A stretch of DNA of 64,000 bases from Desulfogranum japonicum DSM 18378 (GCF_000429945.1 NZ_AUCV01000031.1:1-64000), one strand, 5' to 3'. Positions 1 through 9,508 are shown, counted from the stretch's first letter. Notes: generated by a model not told the origin, from the sequence alone. A program made the numbers and translations.

Positions 1-711
1 CGACTAACGTTGAAAAAGGCAGGTATTGTGAGTAACTGGGCAAGCATACGTCAGATTCTTTCTACCCAGTGCAGAATGACAATTTCAATGAAGTGTAAGA
101 ACGGCAGTACAGTGCACGTGAGAAAAAGTAGCCGCCCGGATGCATCCCAACAGGAAATTTTGTCAGCTCTTGGAGTGCAAAATCTACCAGGTAAGCAGGT
201 GAAGACAACAATATGAATAAAAAGTAACTGCTCACAGAATAAGAAAAAAAGTAGTGCCATAACGGCACATGCTGAACCGGTAAATATCTGTATTTACGAT
301 AAATTGTGATCCAGCGTCACGAACTTGGGCTAAATTAAGATAGAGGTAACACATAGGCTTTTTTGAGGCCAGAATCAGCTTGGTAAAGCGGATGTGGTTT
401 CTTTTACCTGGAAAAAGATTGTAGCAGGTTTGGCGGAACGAAGAAGAGTAGGGCAAGCGGACTGTAGAGTCTCGCTTCCCGCGACTTGAGACAATGTCAT
501 AATTCTCAAGTACAACTACCTGTTACGAGATAGTGTCTACCAACGAAAATGAGAAAAGATAGATGGTCGAGGAGGGGGGACGGGTCGGTAGAATGCAGGA
601 ACCGCCCATGCCTTGAATTATCCTCCCCCCCCTTGGAGGGGATAAGAGGGGGGCTGTGGTATAGAGATAGTATTTTAGCGAATATTATCACCTCAACCCA
701 CCGCTCTTATC
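1..711. other. Gene-free left edge
   Basis: I see no convincing gene here. Short open frames on both strands have no start signal and no recognisable protein. At 224-237 lies GTAACTGCTCACAG, the terminal repeat of the dispersed element described at 6004-6161, without a visible partner end nearby. C-rich and G-rich tracts at 572-582 and 622-651 could pair, but no T-tract follows. Confidence 0.5.
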
Positions 712-948
712 ATGCCCAAAATACTTGAAAACGACCAGTTCAGCAAGCAAGAATTACCCATTCGCTGTCCCCAATGCGCCATGACGGTCACGATCCGCAA
801 TGGCAGCAAAAGGGCACACCCTGAAGAAAATTGCCAAATCCGTATTCAATGTTATCTCTGTAAATATCAACGCTGCCCCAGAAAAACATTTTCTGTCCAG
901 CCGTATCCTTTGCTTCCCGTTCTTCGTCGTGTCCTACATCAATCTTGA
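712..948 (+). pseudogene. Transposase zinc-ribbon remnant
   Basis: A 78-residue frame with a CPQC pair near residue 19 and a CYLC pair near residue 47, spaced like the N-terminal zinc ribbon of DDE transposases that read a CPxC...NG...QRYRCxxC pattern. The frame stops just where the DNA-binding and catalytic domains should begin, and nothing downstream continues it. I take it as the broken 5' end of an insertion sequence. The family is not certain; a stand-alone zinc-ribbon protein is less likely because the second half loses any conservation-like pattern. Confidence 0.4.
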
Positions 949-1239
949 ATAATATGGCAAGATAGGGAACGCAAAACATAAAATTTAATATCTCGCTTAT
1001 AATTTGCGGAAAAGCATTTCGTAAAGCATCTCCAGGTAGAGGTTTTTTAAATCTTTACCTTGCGAGTATGGCTGTTTCCTCATGTGAAGTGCAGGCAAGC
1101 TGTGGGGTCTAAGTTCACTTGTCGAAAGGCGCCAGTGTCTGGTCAAGCGATCTTTCTTGCCTGATTCAATTTCTGTGCATTTGGACTATTACCTTTGGAG
1201 AAAATGCTCTATTGTAAACAATGAATGAAGGTTTGATAG

Positions 1240-1893
1240 TTAATCGCTAATTTTTTTTGTGCAAAGTTTCCAGTGTGTTACAAGAATGTTTAGATAAAAC
1301 TCGTAATTGCCACTTTGGAAGCGTTTATGGCATTCATTGATTCTGTTCAGCCATTTGTTATTTGAATGTAAGTCGCGCCATTGCATGACTATGTTATGGA
1401 AATTTAAGTAGGTTTCAAGCATAAAGCGGCCAATTCTGCCATTAGCATCATAAAACGGGTGAACCATCACAAATTGTTGATAAAATTTTACTGCATTATA
1501 GACAGGGTCATCTGGATTTATTGTAAGGCAACTAACCGATTTTTTAACACCATCTTCTATTTTTTCTGTCGAATAACCTGGAAATCGTTGGCTTGGCCCA
1601 AAGAAAACAATACCGTTTCCTGGATCCTCAGCGGCACGATACTGACCCGCATTATTAATGATGCCTGAAAAGAGATAGTGATGCAGAGAAAGAGGAAGAC
1701 GTTCGAATGTTTCAATGAACTCCTCTTCTTCTTTTGTCTTGAGGTGATTAATGAAGTCTTCGGTATTTAGCTTGTCGAAGCGAACAAGGATTTTTATGAG
1801 GGCGTCGTCTACTAATGGCGGCGAGCTAACAGGAAAATCCTCCATCAAATCACGGAAATATTCCCTGTCGTGAGAGTCGCATTCGTGATTCAA
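1240..1893 (-). CDS. Fic domain protein (toxin of Panacea-Fic pair)
   Basis: This 217-residue protein carries the Fic core motif HPFYDANGRIGR at residues 145-156, with the catalytic histidine, the anion-binding NGR and the final arginine all present. Fic proteins usually transfer AMP or another nucleotide moiety to a target side chain. The flap region GIVFFGPSQRFPG lies at residues 94-106, where Fic proteins clamp the target. I see no clear (S/T)xxxE(G/N) inhibitory helix, so control probably comes from the partner. The gene starts with a TTG five bases after the stop of the Panacea gene; an in-frame ATG at 1845 is an alternative. The tight spacing and order (antitoxin first) indicate a bicistronic toxin-antitoxin unit. 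Cellular target unknown. Confidence 0.85.
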   Translation of the reverse strand: MNHECDSHDREYFRDLMEDFPVSSPPLVDDALIKILVRFDKLNTEDFINHLKTKEEEEFIETFERLPLSLHHYLFSGIINNAGQYRAAEDPGNGIVFFGPSQRFPGYSTEKIEDGVKKSVSCLTINPDDPVYNAVKFYQQFVMVHPFYDANGRIGRFMLETYLNFHNIVMQWRDLHSNNKWLNRINECHKRFQSGNYEFYLNILVTHWKLCTKKISD

Positions 1894-1898
1894 TCCTA

Positions 1899-2507
1899 TT
1901 ATTCTGCAAAAAAGGAATGAACGAGTTGTTTGAACTCGTGATTGGCTTCATCACTAAGCTTGGCATACTCTTTATAAGAAGAGTAGGTAGCATTAGCAGC
2001 TGTTTCTGCTTCATCCATATCAAGGACAAAAGAATGCCAAGTATTAGAATGGAGTAAATGAAAAGCTGCTTCTGTTCTGTCCTTGAGCAAATTTAACGCA
2101 AATGGCTGTTTTGAATAATACTCGATAATTGACTGCTCAGAGATAGTCTCTCTATCAGCTGTTTGCTTCCAAGGGTCTTCGTTATGCGTCATTGCGCTTA
2201 AAGTGAAAGCAGAATAATCGACATAATTATTCAGAATAAATTTCAGTAGGTCAGCTTGTGAGTCCTTCCAGGTTGGAAAAACTTTGGTGGTAGGAATAGG
2301 GCTTGAGCCGTATTGTTGATAGGTCTTGTAAATGTTATAATTCACAGGGCCGTATGTCCATTTTTCAAAACTAACATTAACCCACGGTTCTCCGGCGACA
2401 AGAGTCCACACCTTTGCATAGTACGCCAATTTTTGTAATTTCATAGGCGTAATATTTTTTTCTGGGTATGTGTGCAGTATGAATGCTGCTAAGTCCAACG
2501 GTTCCAT
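1899..2507 (-). CDS. Panacea (DUF4065) domain antitoxin
   Basis: The protein begins with DLAAFILHTYPEKNITPMKLQ, continued by a KLAYYAK helix and a WTYGPVNYNIY segment, the hallmark of the Panacea/SocA-like DUF4065 family (GepA-type phage-associated proteins). Panacea domains serve as antitoxins for many unrelated toxins, and Fic partners are known in this family. I chose the ATG at 2507 because the domain starts four residues later and because the upstream in-frame TTG at 2576 coincides with a promoter -35 box. The C-terminal part (about residues 100-200) is helical and unrecognised; in the family this region contacts the cognate toxin. It is transcribed first, followed after five bases by the Fic gene. 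Confidence 0.8.
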   Translation of the reverse strand: MEPLDLAAFILHTYPEKNITPMKLQKLAYYAKVWTLVAGEPWVNVSFEKWTYGPVNYNIYKTYQQYGSSPIPTTKVFPTWKDSQADLLKFILNNYVDYSAFTLSAMTHNEDPWKQTADRETISEQSIIEYYSKQPFALNLLKDRTEAAFHLLHSNTWHSFVLDMDEAETAANATYSSYKEYAKLSDEANHEFKQLVHSFFAE

Positions 2508-2546
2508 GACTATTCCATGAGTAACTAATTTTGAAAAAACGACTCT

Positions 2547-2576
2547 AACATAGACACTTTGGCCCAATTTTGTCAA
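2547..2576 (-). promoter_or_regulatory. Putative sigma70 promoter of Panacea-Fic
   Basis: On the minus strand a perfect TTGACA (2576-2571) is followed after 18 bases by TATGTT (2552-2547). Transcription would begin near 2540, about 33 bases before the ATG at 2507. This also argues against the upstream TTG as a translation start. Confidence 0.5.
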
Positions 2577-2817
2577 CGAGATTGTGTTAGTCTTTGTTGA
2601 GAATAATTCTTTATTATAAGCTTATATTCTGTTTTCACAATGTCAAAGAATAATATCATTCATCTGTAATATGGTGGTAGAGTTATGGATGGTGAATTGG
2701 GGGGGAGCTATCAAGTGTGAGTTTTAACTTGCTGTTTTTTAGCTTTACTAATGACATTGTAAATATCTCCCCTCCCAACATTATATTCTTTGCGAGTAGT
2801 GTGGGGTTCCCCCTGTG

Positions 2818-3078
2818 TTAGGGTAGTTGCCATCTCGCTGCACAGTCATCAACACTGCCAAGACGGTTACCATAGATTCTGGGACGACCTCTTTCTTTTT
2901 TACCTGTTACAATAGGTGCAAAATCCCACAGCGCTATATTTGTGCGCATTCGAGACAGCAAACGATACTTGCCGTCAGCCCCTTGTTTCAAAGGTGCCCA
3001 GAGGCCATTATTGCCGAACCAGCTGTCAGTGACTACCAGTACAGTTTTTTGATAATAAGCCTGTACATCTTTCGCCAC
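2818..3078 (-). pseudogene. DDE transposase fragment
   Basis: An 86-residue frame with VTDSWFGNNGLWAPLK near residue 15, LLSRMRTNIALWDF, and GRPRIYG. This is the middle of an IS4-superfamily (IS701-like) transposase, including the second catalytic aspartate in VTDSWF. The N-terminal and C-terminal catalytic regions are absent, so it is a remnant. Together with the zinc-ribbon fragment at 712-948 it brackets the toxin-antitoxin pair, which fits an accessory insertion site. Confidence 0.65.
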
Positions 3079-3282
3079 TTATCCTGTTGATATTGCGTAA
3101 TATATTTATATTTCTAACTCAAGGTTGGCATAAAAATGAATCATTTTTTATAGTCGTTCTCATTTAGGGGCTCTTCCCATGTTTACTGCCCAGCTTTTAA
3201 CCTTGCTGCGCAATTTTCAGGAAACTTCAGGTGTATAAGTTTAATGTGTTGTAGGTAAAAATAGCGAGTTGGTGTCAATTTT

Positions 3283-3516
3283 TTAGCCTGCATTATATTC
3301 GAGCCTGTCGAGAATTACGCCGCTATTAATACAGGAGTTCGAGGCCAACTGCAAATGCGGTAGCGTTAGCCCGCCATTGCCTGCAGGGACCACTGGACCA
3401 ACACCAGATCCCTCGATTGCCGGCTTTTCACCGGGCGCAATACCAGAACCTGGCGTGTTCGTGACCCTTTCTGCGCGAAAGGTGATGGTCTCACCGTCCG
3501 CCCCTAATATCTGCAC
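3283..3516 (-). CDS. Small ORF overlapping pilin gene end
   Basis: A 77-residue frame starting with GTG inside the last codons of the pilin gene (13-base overlap) and continuing in another frame. It is glycine/proline rich in the middle, has no signal peptide or membrane segment and matches no family I know. No good ribosome binding site precedes the GTG, so it would rely on coupling to the pilin. It could equally be the 3' remnant of a longer lost gene read by chance. Treat as a weak call. Confidence 0.3.
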   Translation of the reverse strand: MQILGADGETITFRAERVTNTPGSGIAPGEKPAIEGSGVGPVVPAGNGGLTLPHLQLASNSCINSGVILDRLEYNAG

Positions 3517-3992
3517 TCAAGGGGGAGCAGGCGCGGTTCAAGGGTGGTGGCGTTTTCCCCACCAACGAACATTTTGTCAGGAACTGAGGCGTAACCGCAA
3601 ACCCATGCTATGGGAACGCGGGGTTCACCGTCAACGCGGGCGGGACGAAGTGCCAGGACTTTGCCTCGGGCGTTTTTGTTGATGCGGTTGCCCAGCGTTA
3701 TCGCAATCATGCCATCATTAATGGCAACTGCTGCTGTATAATTGCCAACAATTCGATCAGCAGCGGGCAGGTCGGCTGCCAGATTGTCATGTGGTAGCCG
3801 ACCATCATGCGCTGTGTAGAAATTCTCCACAGCAACCCTGACGAAATCTGCCAGTCTGAGGGCCTCTTGAACCTGGGAACGAATTACTCGATCCTGGAAA
3901 GAAGGCATTGCCATGGTGGTGAGGATACTGATTATAGAAATAACAATCATCAGCTCGACGAGGGTAAATCCTTTTTTGTTATACGGGACCAT
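3504..3992 (-). CDS. Type IV pilin-like protein
   Basis: A short basic leader (MVPYNKKG) is followed by FTLVELMIVISIISILTTMA, the prepilin peptidase site and N-terminal hydrophobic helix with phenylalanine +1 and glutamate +5. The rest is a 130-residue pilin head with two cysteines, one in WVCGYA and one in LECRY at the very C-terminus, placed as in PilA-type disulfide loops. The ATG at 3992 is preceded at five bases by TAAGGAG, better than the GTG two codons upstream. It is the last clear gene of the minus-strand pilus operon. It could be a major or minor pilin; sequence alone does not decide. Confidence 0.85.
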   Translation of the reverse strand: MVPYNKKGFTLVELMIVISIISILTTMAMPSFQDRVIRSQVQEALRLADFVRVAVENFYTAHDGRLPHDNLAADLPAADRIVGNYTAAVAINDGMIAITLGNRINKNARGKVLALRPARVDGEPRVPIAWVCGYASVPDKMFVGGENATTLEPRLLPLECRY

Positions 3993-4005
3993 GATCACTC
4001 CTTAC

Positions 4006-5019
4006 TCAGATTACTTCAGCCAGTTTAAACAATGGCAGATACAGTGCGAAAACAAACAAGGTCACAAGCAACGCCGCTGCACAGATGGCAACGATATCAA
4101 AGACAAGGACCAGACGACGTTCAATTCGCTGAAACTCCTCCTCGTAATAGGATGCAAGATCGGCATAGACAGCAGGGCCGATGGTGCCACGCTCCGCGAC
4201 ACGAACCATCTGCAGATAAAAGGGGGGGAAAATATTGGTCCGACGCAGTATCTGCAGACCTGAATCCGTTGTTCCAGCCCTTTCCGTAGCATCCTCCAGC
4301 ATTGTTTTCCAGGATGAAGGGAAGAGAGGTCCGGCAGCCATACGAAGCATAGTCGCGGGGGAGGATTCTTCGCCAGACAATGCGGCCATATACAGGGATA
4401 ATCGGCAAAGAAAAATGGTTTTGGTCAGCTTTCGCAATCCAGGAACCTGCGAACTCCAGGACAAGACACGATTTCCCAGGAAAAGAAAAAGCAGGACAAG
4501 GGTAAGCAGTAAAAATATCGCTAACAGACCATGTCCGTAAAAGGCCGAAGCCAGGGAGATCAGGATCTGAGTCGGCAAGGGTAGCGTTGCACCAAAGCCA
4601 TCATACATTTCAGCAAAGACGGGGAGAACAAACGTCACCATCAACGCGATGAGGGCCAAGGCGAGAAAAATAATGCAAAACGGATAGGAAAGCGAACGCC
4701 TTAGCCTCTTTCGCATGGTACCGCTCTCGTCCAGATCTTTTGCCAACGCAAGAAAGAGGCGTGCCAGAGATTTGCCGGAGAGTCCTCCTTGTATACCCTC
4801 AACCAATACTGGCGGGAAAATTTCAGGGTGCCGCCCCATCCCTTCCCACATAGCGACTCCCTGTTGAAGGTCTGCATTGAGCGCAACCATCGTGTCCTGG
4901 AGCCGGGATCCATCACTCTCCTCGCCGATGATTGCCACTATCTCTTCAAGAGGAGTCTCCCGAGACAAGAGTGCGGCAAATTGCCGGTAAAGAATAATAC
5001 GTTGTTGTTTCTGTCGCAT
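4006..5019 (-). CDS. PilC/GspF-like inner membrane platform protein
   Basis: A 337-residue protein with the T2SSF architecture: a cytoplasmic helical domain (about residues 5-110), a membrane segment near 115-140, a second hydrophobic block near 160-195, a second cytoplasmic domain, and a last membrane helix near the C-terminus. This is the platform on which assembly ATPases act in type IV pili and type II secretion. It is shorter than typical PilC (about 400 residues), mainly at the N-terminus. The ATG at 5019 has AAGGTG six bases upstream; a GTG three codons earlier is possible. No assembly or retraction ATPase, peptidase or secretin is in the window, so these must be supplied elsewhere. 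Confidence 0.85.
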   Translation of the reverse strand: MRQKQQRIILYRQFAALLSRETPLEEIVAIIGEESDGSRLQDTMVALNADLQQGVAMWEGMGRHPEIFPPVLVEGIQGGLSGKSLARLFLALAKDLDESGTMRKRLRRSLSYPFCIIFLALALIALMVTFVLPVFAEMYDGFGATLPLPTQILISLASAFYGHGLLAIFLLLTLVLLFLFLGNRVLSWSSQVPGLRKLTKTIFLCRLSLYMAALSGEESSPATMLRMAAGPLFPSSWKTMLEDATERAGTTDSGLQILRRTNIFPPFYLQMVRVAERGTIGPAVYADLASYYEEEFQRIERRLVLVFDIVAICAAALLVTLFVFALYLPLFKLAEVI

Positions 5020-5032
5020 GTATCGCACCTTT

Positions 5033-5518
5033 CTATTTCAGATCGTATAAAATATAGTTTTCATCACGGACATCACTTCCTGCGCCATCGCCTTGCCTCC
5101 CCGCGTCTCCTTCCGCAACCCAGACAAGCGGGCCCAGGCTATCTCCCCCCAAAATCCGAGCCCGCAACCAGACATGCGCCACCGGTTCGTCCTCAAGATG
5201 CTCAGGGGCATGCACAGGTCCGGTTAAGTTAATCTTAAAGGCACCATCGCGAAAGCAGGCATCGATATCAGGGCCATACTGCGGTTGTGGTACGGCTCTG
5301 TCCGTCCAGTAACCGGTGAGGGCAAAATCTGCCATGGCATCTGCGCGGGAATCGTTGACCGCGAGAAGATGGGAGAGAACAGACACCTTTTTCAAAAGAA
5401 GCTGGGAGGAATTGACAGCACAGAAAAGCAAGGCACAGATAGTAGATATTGAAAAAATGACATCGAAAAAGAGCTGGCGAAAAAACGCACTGTCCCTGTG
5501 ATCGGGTCTTGTCCTCAT
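5033..5518 (-). CDS. Unknown single-pass membrane protein in pilus operon
   Basis: A 161-residue protein with one membrane helix at about residues 17-40 and a periplasmic-looking remainder. Its ATG overlaps the stop of the upstream pilin as ATGA, so it is translationally coupled to it. It lacks the pilin leader and the glutamate +5, so it is not a standard pilin, although its topology (short N-terminus, one helix, soluble domain of about 120 residues) resembles minor pseudopilins or PilO-like parts. I do not recognise the family. Position between pilin and PilC suggests a role in pilus assembly. Confidence 0.7.
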   Translation of the reverse strand: MRTRPDHRDSAFFRQLFFDVIFSISTICALLFCAVNSSQLLLKKVSVLSHLLAVNDSRADAMADFALTGYWTDRAVPQPQYGPDIDACFRDGAFKINLTGPVHAPEHLEDEPVAHVWLRARILGGDSLGPLVWVAEGDAGRQGDGAGSDVRDENYILYDLK

Positions 5519-5928
5519 TTGCACTTTTCCTTCGTCCAGCTAAATATCCCGTTAAGATCATCCCCCTGTAACTCGGGATGGATACTCATAGTTTTGTTTT
5601 CACAGCCCCCAGAAAAGGTGTCGTTGAAATGGACATGGATAACCCCATGGTCTACGGCTATGGAATCGATATATTTCCCCTTGATGGCGTTCGGCACCGG
5701 CTGTCCGCAGCTCATGTTATCACGGGGCATCTCGCCTGTATGTGCATAATATTCTAGGATATCTTTTTTTATCGGCTCCGTAAGCCTGTCACCTTCCACA
5801 AGAATGGCCCGATGCCGATAGGCAGAAAATTGCGGGATGGCGATGGCGGCCAGTACTCCGATAATCGAAACAACGTACATAAGCTCGATCATGGTGAATC
5901 CTTGCTCTATATTCCCATTTCTTTTCAT
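5515..5928 (-). CDS. Type IV pilin-like protein
   Basis: The leader MKRNGNIEQG precedes FTMIELMYVVSIIGVLAAIA, with phenylalanine +1 and glutamate +5 of class III-signal prepilins. The head domain is about 110 residues and has three cysteines (SCGQ, GGCEN, EKCK). The ATG at 5928 follows AGAGAG, whereas longer in-frame starts upstream would disrupt the short leader. It is the first gene of the minus-strand operon. The two pilins of this operon differ strongly in their heads, so they are probably distinct subunits rather than recent duplicates. Confidence 0.85.
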   Translation of the reverse strand: MKRNGNIEQGFTMIELMYVVSIIGVLAAIAIPQFSAYRHRAILVEGDRLTEPIKKDILEYYAHTGEMPRDNMSCGQPVPNAIKGKYIDSIAVDHGVIHVHFNDTFSGGCENKTMSIHPELQGDDLNGIFSWTKEKCK

Positions 5929-6003
5929 AGCAACACTCTCTAAAAAATCTCGGCGAAGTGGTCCCACTTTTCCGACCAAATCCCTTGTGAGTTAAATTCA
6001 ATT

Positions 6004-6161
6004 GTAACTGCTCACAGCGCACCTGATCTTTGCACGATCAACCTGACTCACGTATGACCCAATACGCTGCACCAATCTGCTTACAAAATTTCAGGTTCCC
6101 TGTAACTCCTTACAAAGAGGGGGAATTCTCAAGCTTATGGGGCTCCTCTGTGAGCAGCTAC
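6004..6161. repeat. MITE-like repeat A, copy with both ends
   Basis: The left end GTAACTGCTCACAG (6004-6017) and the right end CTGTGAGCAGCTAC (6148-6161) are inverted repeats with one mismatch. The first 70 bases closely match those at 21955-22025, and in inverted orientation 17650-17726. No coding capacity. The element sits between the pilus operon and the guanidine/urea operon. No clear target duplication is visible. Confidence 0.65.
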
Positions 6162-6434
6162 CTTTTTATTACGATTATGTGATGAGATTTCAAGCGATAG
6201 AATTTCTCCTTATAGTACGACTTCTTCATTTTTACTGCCGACCAGGTCTTCTCAAAGGTTTTTCTTATCATTAGAAAACTCGTCTACTCTTGGGGAAGTG
6301 GAGTATTCCTAGGGATTCTTGAATAGAAAGGCTGATTATCACATATATGTAAGGAATGATGCTTTTTTGTCTGTTTTTATCACACAAATGGGAATTGATG
6401 ACAGGGGTAAAGAGACCTGAGTGTTAACAGCTAA

Positions 6435-6463
6435 TTTACTCTGAAAATATCAGTTTATATAAA
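6435..6463 (+). promoter_or_regulatory. Candidate promoter of the transporter-carboxylase operon
   Basis: TTTACT (6435-6440), a 17-base spacer and TATAAA (6458-6463) form the best sigma70-like pair upstream of the operon. The spacer holds CTGA-N5-TCAG, a short dyad that could be an operator. The leader to the first ATG is then about 115 bases. I looked for guanidine-I, -II and -III riboswitch signatures here and did not see them. Confidence 0.3.
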
Positions 6464-6585
6464 ATCAGACTGTTATGTCAAAAAAAACTTAAAAGATCGG
6501 GCGTGGATAAAAAACGGCATGCATTTTGTTAAGAGTTCGTTATTACCATTTTTAAAATTCGTAATAATGAAAAAGGAGAGAAACA

Positions 6586-7563
6586 ATGAAAACGGGAATG
6601 AAATGGTTGATGAGTGCACTGGCACTCCTGATCACGGCGTGCAATGTGCAGGCTGGAGCATTAAAAATTGCGTACAGTGATTGGCCTGGATGGATTGCCT
6701 GGGATATCGCTGAGCGAAAAGGCTTTTTCGAAAAAGCAGGTGTTGATGTAGAGCTGAAATGGTTTGAGTACATGGCTTCCATGGATGCCTTTGCCGCCGG
6801 ACAGGTTGATGCTGTCTGTGTTGCACATGCCGATGCGCTTGTGCTTAACGCAACCGGCGCCAGAAACATCATGATTCTGGTGAACGATTACAGCAATGGT
6901 AATGACAAAATTGTGGCTGCACCCGGTATTAGTTCCGTAAAAGAACTGAAAGGAAAAAAGATCGGTGTTGAGCTTGGTCTTGTTTCCCACCTATTACTGG
7001 TTAACGCCCTTGCCGAAAACGGTATGAGCGAAGCAGACGTTACCCTTGTAAACGTGCCTACTCATCAGACCGCACAGGTGCTTGCTTCCGGTGATGTAGA
7101 TGCAATCGTTGCCTGGCAGCCGAACTCTGGTCAGGCGCTGAAGTCAGTACCCGGCTCTACTGCTGTTTACACCTCAGCCGATGCTCCCGGTCTTATCTAT
7201 GATACGCTTGCCGTATCACTGAAATCAGTTCTTGAGCGTCGTGACGACTGGATGAAAGTTGCTGCTGCCTGGTATGACGTTGTCGCTTACATGAAGGACC
7301 CTGCCAACAAAAAAGAGATGCTTGAGATTCTTTCTGCCCGTGTTTCACTCACCCCTGAAGAGTATGAACCGTTTCTTGAAGGAACCAAAATTCTTGAGCT
7401 TCCTGAAGTCCTTAAAGTTCTCGAGATCAAAGAAGGTTTCGGCAGTCTCTATGGCTCAAGTGATGTTACCAATGATTTCTTTGTTACAAACAAGGTCTAT
7501 GAAGAGCCAGTAAACGTGAAGAAGTCCATCGATCCTTCTTTTTCCAAGCAGTTGGTCAAGTAA
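6586..7563 (+). CDS. ABC transporter substrate-binding protein (NitT/TauT type)
   Basis: A signal sequence of about 23 residues includes ITAC, a possible lipobox, so the protein may be a lipoprotein; cleavage after NVQA is the alternative. The mature part starts LKIAYSDWPGWIAWDIAERK, typical of NitT/TauT-family binding proteins (NMT1-like), followed by FFEKAGVDVELKWFE and the hinge-region VDAIVAWQPN. Relatives linked to urea carboxylase clusters are annotated as urea or guanidine carriers. A good ribosome site (AGGAGAG) precedes the ATG. It is the first gene of a ten-kilobase plus-strand operon. Substrate: guanidine or urea by context; not proven by sequence. Confidence 0.85.
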   Translation: MKTGMKWLMSALALLITACNVQAGALKIAYSDWPGWIAWDIAERKGFFEKAGVDVELKWFEYMASMDAFAAGQVDAVCVAHADALVLNATGARNIMILVNDYSNGNDKIVAAPGISSVKELKGKKIGVELGLVSHLLLVNALAENGMSEADVTLVNVPTHQTAQVLASGDVDAIVAWQPNSGQALKSVPGSTAVYTSADAPGLIYDTLAVSLKSVLERRDDWMKVAAAWYDVVAYMKDPANKKEMLEILSARVSLTPEEYEPFLEGTKILELPEVLKVLEIKEGFGSLYGSSDVTNDFFVTNKVYEEPVNVKKSIDPSFSKQLVK

Positions 7564-7578
7564 GGGAGATTGAAGTCC

Positions 7579-8619
7579 ATGTCTTGGTTTCTTATGCAAA
7601 AAGATCTGCCCGGCCGAAAAAGGCTGATGCTGATTATCACCTCGTTCCTTCTGCCGCTCGCGGTATGGTCGGTTATCAGTTACACCCCCTTTATCTGGCA
7701 TCCGTTGATGAAGGTGGTTGATGCCGGTGACAGCCTGTATGTCGAAGAAGGGCAGCGGATTTCAATCTCTGTTTTTGAACAGGAAAACCAGCGGCTCAAA
7801 GAGAGTGGGGGAAGTGTTATAACAGGTGTGAGAGCAAATCCTGTATACCTTCCTCCGCCGCATAAGGTTTTAACGGCTGTCTATACCGCCTTTAAAACTG
7901 AACCGAGAAGGCCTGGCGATCCGTGGCTGCATGAGAGTCTTGTTCATAGTATTCGAGTGGTATTTTACGGGTTCATGCTTTCATCAATTATCGGTGTACC
8001 CCTTGGCATCATGTGCGGTGTCTTTGACTTCTTTTCAAAACTGACCGAGCCGTTTTTTGAGTTTTTTCGTTACATGCCGGCGCCGGTATTCGGCGCACTT
8101 GCCGTGGCAGTGCTTGGCATCAATGACAGCCCGAAAATAGCGATTATCTTTATCGGCACTTTTTTTCAGCAGGTTCTGGTCATTGCCAACACCACAAGAC
8201 AGTTGCCCTCTCCATTGCTCGAAGCCGCCCAGACTCTGGGCGCGGAGGGAATCACCCTGTTCAAGAAGGTGGTGCTCCCGGCAATAGCCCCGCATGTTTT
8301 TCTTGATATGCGGATTCTGCTCGGCTGGGCATGGACCTACCTCATTGTTGCCGAAGTAGTTGGAACGAGTACCGGTATTACCTGGTTTATCAATCAGCAG
8401 GCAAAATACCGGATTTATGAAAACGTGTATGCGGCGATTTTGATGATCGGTTTGATCGGCCTCTTCACAGATATGGTGCTTGCATGGATCGGACGTAACC
8501 TCTTTGTCTGGACAGGTGGACGCAGAAGTTCATTTTTTCAGATGCTGGTTGAGTTTGTGAGCACCCCGCGCGATAAAACTTTTAGCATCGTAGACAAGCG
8601 GGGTTTGCGTCATGAATAA
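7579..8619 (+). CDS. ABC transporter permease (NitT/TauT type)
   Basis: A 346-residue membrane protein with an N-terminal helix, a periplasmic stretch of about 90 residues and then a BPD_transp_1 domain. The EAA loop that docks the ATPase is [20 protein letters not shown], near residue 215. The long N-terminal extension ahead of the core is a feature of the permeases found in urea carboxylase clusters. The ATG at 7579 is preceded by GGGAG at ten bases; a TTG three codons earlier is too close to that site. The stop overlaps the ATPase gene by eight bases. Confidence 0.85.
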   Translation: MSWFLMQKDLPGRKRLMLIITSFLLPLAVWSVISYTPFIWHPLMKVVDAGDSLYVEEGQRISISVFEQENQRLKESGGSVITGVRANPVYLPPPHKVLTAVYTAFKTEPRRPGDPWLHESLVHSIRVVFYGFMLSSIIGVPLGIMCGVFDFFSKLTEPFFEFFRYMPAPVFGALAVAVLGINDSPKIAIIFIGTFFQQVLVIANTTRQLPSPLLEAAQTLGAEGITLFKKVVLPAIAPHVFLDMRILLGWAWTYLIVAEVVGTSTGITWFINQQAKYRIYENVYAAILMIGLIGLFTDMVLAWIGRNLFVWTGGRRSSFFQMLVEFVSTPRDKTFSIVDKRGLRHE

Positions 8620-9508
8620 GCTGCAGCTACCAAGTTATAAGGAGCAGGCGCCTGAAGTTGCTGAGCGGTTCAGAAAACTGAAAGAGCGAGAAGTCATTCT
8701 TGAAACAGCAGATCTGACCAAAAAATTTGAAGTAGAAAAAGGTGCAGTCACAGCGCTTGAGAAGGTTTCTTTTAAGGCGTATCGAAGAGAATTTCTTTCA
8801 GTTATCGGTCCGTCTGGCTGCGGCAAATCAACCCTGATACGCATTCTTTCAGGGCTTGAGACTGCAACAGAAGGAAGCGTTTTACTTGACGGGAAACCGG
8901 TAACCAAGCCTGGTCCTGAAAGGGGTATGGTGTTTCAGGGGTACACCCTGTTTCCGTGGCTCAGTGTCAAAAAGAACGTCATGTTCGGCCTCGAGGTGGC
9001 AGGTAGAAGCCGCAATGGTGCCGAAGCTGAAGCGCTGCAGTGGATAGAGATGGTCGGCCTTGAAAAATTTGTCGATCACTATCCGGCCCAGCTTTCAGGC
9101 GGCATGCAGCAGCGGGTTGCTATTGCAAGGGCGCTTGCTAATCAGCCCAGAGTGCTGCTGATGGATGAGCCTTTCGGTGCGCTCGATGCTCAGACCAGAG
9201 CGAAAATGCAGTCCTATCTTTTGCAGATCTGGAGAAATGTCGATATCACCATCATCTTTATTACCCATGATCTTGATGAGGCGGTCTACCTCTCCGACCG
9301 TATTCTGGTACTTGACGCCAATCCCGGTCGGGTAAATGAAATGATAGAAGTTCCGGTGGCAAGACCACGATCATCCAAGCAGCATCTGAATCCTGAATAT
9401 CTGGCAACAAAGGCTCATATTGAGTCATTGATCCACCCACCCGGCGATGACGATGATGACACACTGCCGATGATCAAGCTGACAAAAGCAGGGGATGAGA
9501 TTGTTTAG
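8612..9508 (+). CDS. ABC transporter ATP-binding protein
   Basis: Walker [10 protein letters not shown] (about residue 70), Q-loop [12 protein letters not shown], signature LSGGMQQR, Walker [13 protein letters not shown] and the switch histidine in FITHDLDEA are all intact. The protein is of the NitT/TauT (SsuB/TauB-like) type. An extra 40-residue N-terminal segment and an acidic C-terminal tail (GDDDDDTL) extend the core. Overlap with the permease gene supports coupled expression of the importer. Confidence 0.9.
   Translation: MNKLQLPSYKEQAPEVAERFRKLKEREVILETADLTKKFEVEKGAVTALEKVSFKAYRREFLSVIGPSGCGKSTLIRILSGLETATEGSVLLDGKPVTKPGPERGMVFQGYTLFPWLSVKKNVMFGLEVAGRSRNGAEAEALQWIEMVGLEKFVDHYPAQLSGGMQQRVAIARALANQPRVLLMDEPFGALDAQTRAKMQSYLLQIWRNVDITIIFITHDLDEAVYLSDRILVLDANPGRVNEMIEVPVARPRSSKQHLNPEYLATKAHIESLIHPPGDDDDDTLPMIKLTKAGDEIV

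Noticed and set aside
6161-6585. Guanidine riboswitch upstream of the guanidine/urea operon
   Set aside because: I looked for the conserved cores of guanidine-I, -II and -III aptamers and found none; only a weak promoter-like pair is visible.
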